DNA of 7,170 bases from Syntrophales bacterium (GTDB taxonomy: Bacteria; Desulfobacterota; Syntrophia; Syntrophales; UBA2210). Position 1 is the stretch's first letter, and the number at the start of each line of letters is the position of its first letter. Under the pieces are notes generated by a model, which worked only from the letters and a program-made list of their open reading frames with translations, was not told the origin of the DNA and ran no database searches. Location of the stretch: NCBI GenBank assembly GCA_030655735.1, contig JAUSPK010000161.1, positions 1 to 7,170 on the forward strand. Reading direction: 5' to 3'. The position numbers were made by a program, and so were the translations under genes. Below are positions 6,453-7,170 of the stretch, piece after piece.

Positions 6453-7170
6453 CTACCGCAGTTTCAACGTACTGATGGCGATAAGCGCAAGGATGACGGA
6501 AATGATCCAGAAGCGAACGATAACCTTTGGTTCCGCCCATCCCTTCAGTTCAAAGTGGTGGTGTATCGGCGCCATCCTGAAGATACGATCCCCGTTCGAC
6601 ATCTTGAACCAGCCCACCTGAAAAATGACCGAAATGGTCTCAACCACAAAGATGCCCCCCACGATGGCGAGGAGGACTTCCTGTTTTGTAAGAATGGCTA
6701 CCGTCCCCAGGGCGCCGCCCAGAGAGAGCGACCCCACATCACCCATGAATATCTGAGCGGGATAGGTGTTGTACCAGAGGAACCCGATTCCGGCCCCGAC
6801 CATCGCTCCGCAGAAGACCGAAAGTTCCCCGACTCCCGGCACATAGGGTATCTGGAGGTACCCGGACAGCTTTACGTTTCCGGCAAAATAGGCGAAGAGG
6901 AGGTAGGTTGCGAAGCACATCGTTGCCGGGCTTATGGCAAGACCGTCAAGACCGTCGGTAAGATTGACCGCATTGGCCGCGCCCACGATAATAAACGTGG
7001 AAAGGATCACATACCCCCAGCCGAGGTCAGGGAGAAGGGTCTTGAAGAAGGGCACGGTAAGGTTCGAACTGAAAGCGGGATTCAGGTACAAAACGATGCT
7101 TACAAAGAGCGCTATCACTATCTCAGCGGAAAGCCTGACCTTTCCAGAGATTCCCTTGCTTCCGTTTGAC
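6453..7170 (-). CDS. mraY: Phospho-N-acetylmuramoyl-pentapeptide-transferase (MraY), 5' end outside window
   Basis: Integral membrane enzyme that transfers phospho-MurNAc-pentapeptide from the UDP precursor to undecaprenyl phosphate, giving lipid I. The C-terminal 238 residues are present; MraY proteins are usually about 320-360 long, so roughly the first third is missing. The frame is open to the window edge, and the visible sequence begins in a Gly/Ser-rich cytoplasmic stretch (SNGSKGISGKVRLSAEI). The GTG at 7118 is an internal codon, not the start. Diagnostic motifs are NLTDGLDGLA at about fragment residues 69-78, containing the catalytic Asp region, then MGDVGSL, and APIHHHFELKGW near the C-terminus, a MraY hallmark. 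At least five hydrophobic segments are visible, the last running to the C-terminal KLR. It is the first gene seen of the cluster and lies 42 bases ahead of murD. Confidence 0.96.
   Translation of the reverse strand, partial: SNGSKGISGKVRLSAEIVIALFVSIVLYLNPAFSSNLTVPFFKTLLPDLGWGYVILSTFIIVGAANAVNLTDGLDGLAISPATMCFATYLLFAYFAGNVKLSGYLQIPYVPGVGELSVFCGAMVGAGIGFLWYNTYPAQIFMGDVGSLSLGGALGTVAILTKQEVLLAIVGGIFVVETISVIFQVGWFKMSNGDRIFRMAPIHHHFELKGWAEPKVIVRFWIISVILALIAISTLKLR

Noticed and set aside
6423..7169. Plus-strand open frame of 248 residues opposite mraY
   Set aside because: The minus strand carries conserved MraY motifs throughout; the plus frame is rich in charged residues with no family signature.

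Overview
The window is an internal piece of a division and cell wall (dcw) cluster. Every gene is on the minus strand, so transcription runs from base 7170 towards base 1. In that order it holds mraY (5' part missing), murD, ftsW, murG, murC, murB and ftsQ (3' part missing). Coding density is close to complete. No gap exceeds 100 bases, and I see no promoter, terminator, RNA gene, mobile element or CRISPR array. The long open frames on the plus strand, and the out-of-frame minus ones, are shadows of these genes.

How the genes work together: MraY makes lipid I by transferring phospho-MurNAc-pentapeptide to undecaprenyl phosphate. MurG adds GlcNAc to give lipid II. MurB, MurC and MurD are cytoplasmic enzymes that make the UDP-MurNAc-peptide precursor (enolpyruvate reduction, then addition of L-Ala and D-Glu). 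FtsW polymerises lipid II at the septum, and FtsQ is a bitopic divisome scaffold protein. murD/ftsW overlap by 22 nt, murG/murC by 1 nt (TGATG) and murB/ftsQ by 4 nt (ATGA), so the cluster looks like one translationally coupled operon.

Organism: gene order and the presence of FtsQ and FtsW point to a bacterium, most likely a diderm. The moderately high GC and the general look of the proteins suggest Desulfobacterota ('Deltaproteobacteria') or a neighbouring phylum. This is inference only, since no search could be run. No ddl lies between murB and ftsQ, unlike in many proteobacterial clusters.

The most unusual element is at the murC-murB junction (1305-1353): seven exact tandem copies of a G-rich heptamer, GGGT(T/C)AG in the mRNA sense. 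It encodes the last residues and the stop codon of murC and runs to within a few bases of murB. It has the form of a strong G-quadruplex sequence in the mRNA. I found no wholly new gene system here; apart from the repeat, the region is an ordinary dcw cluster.
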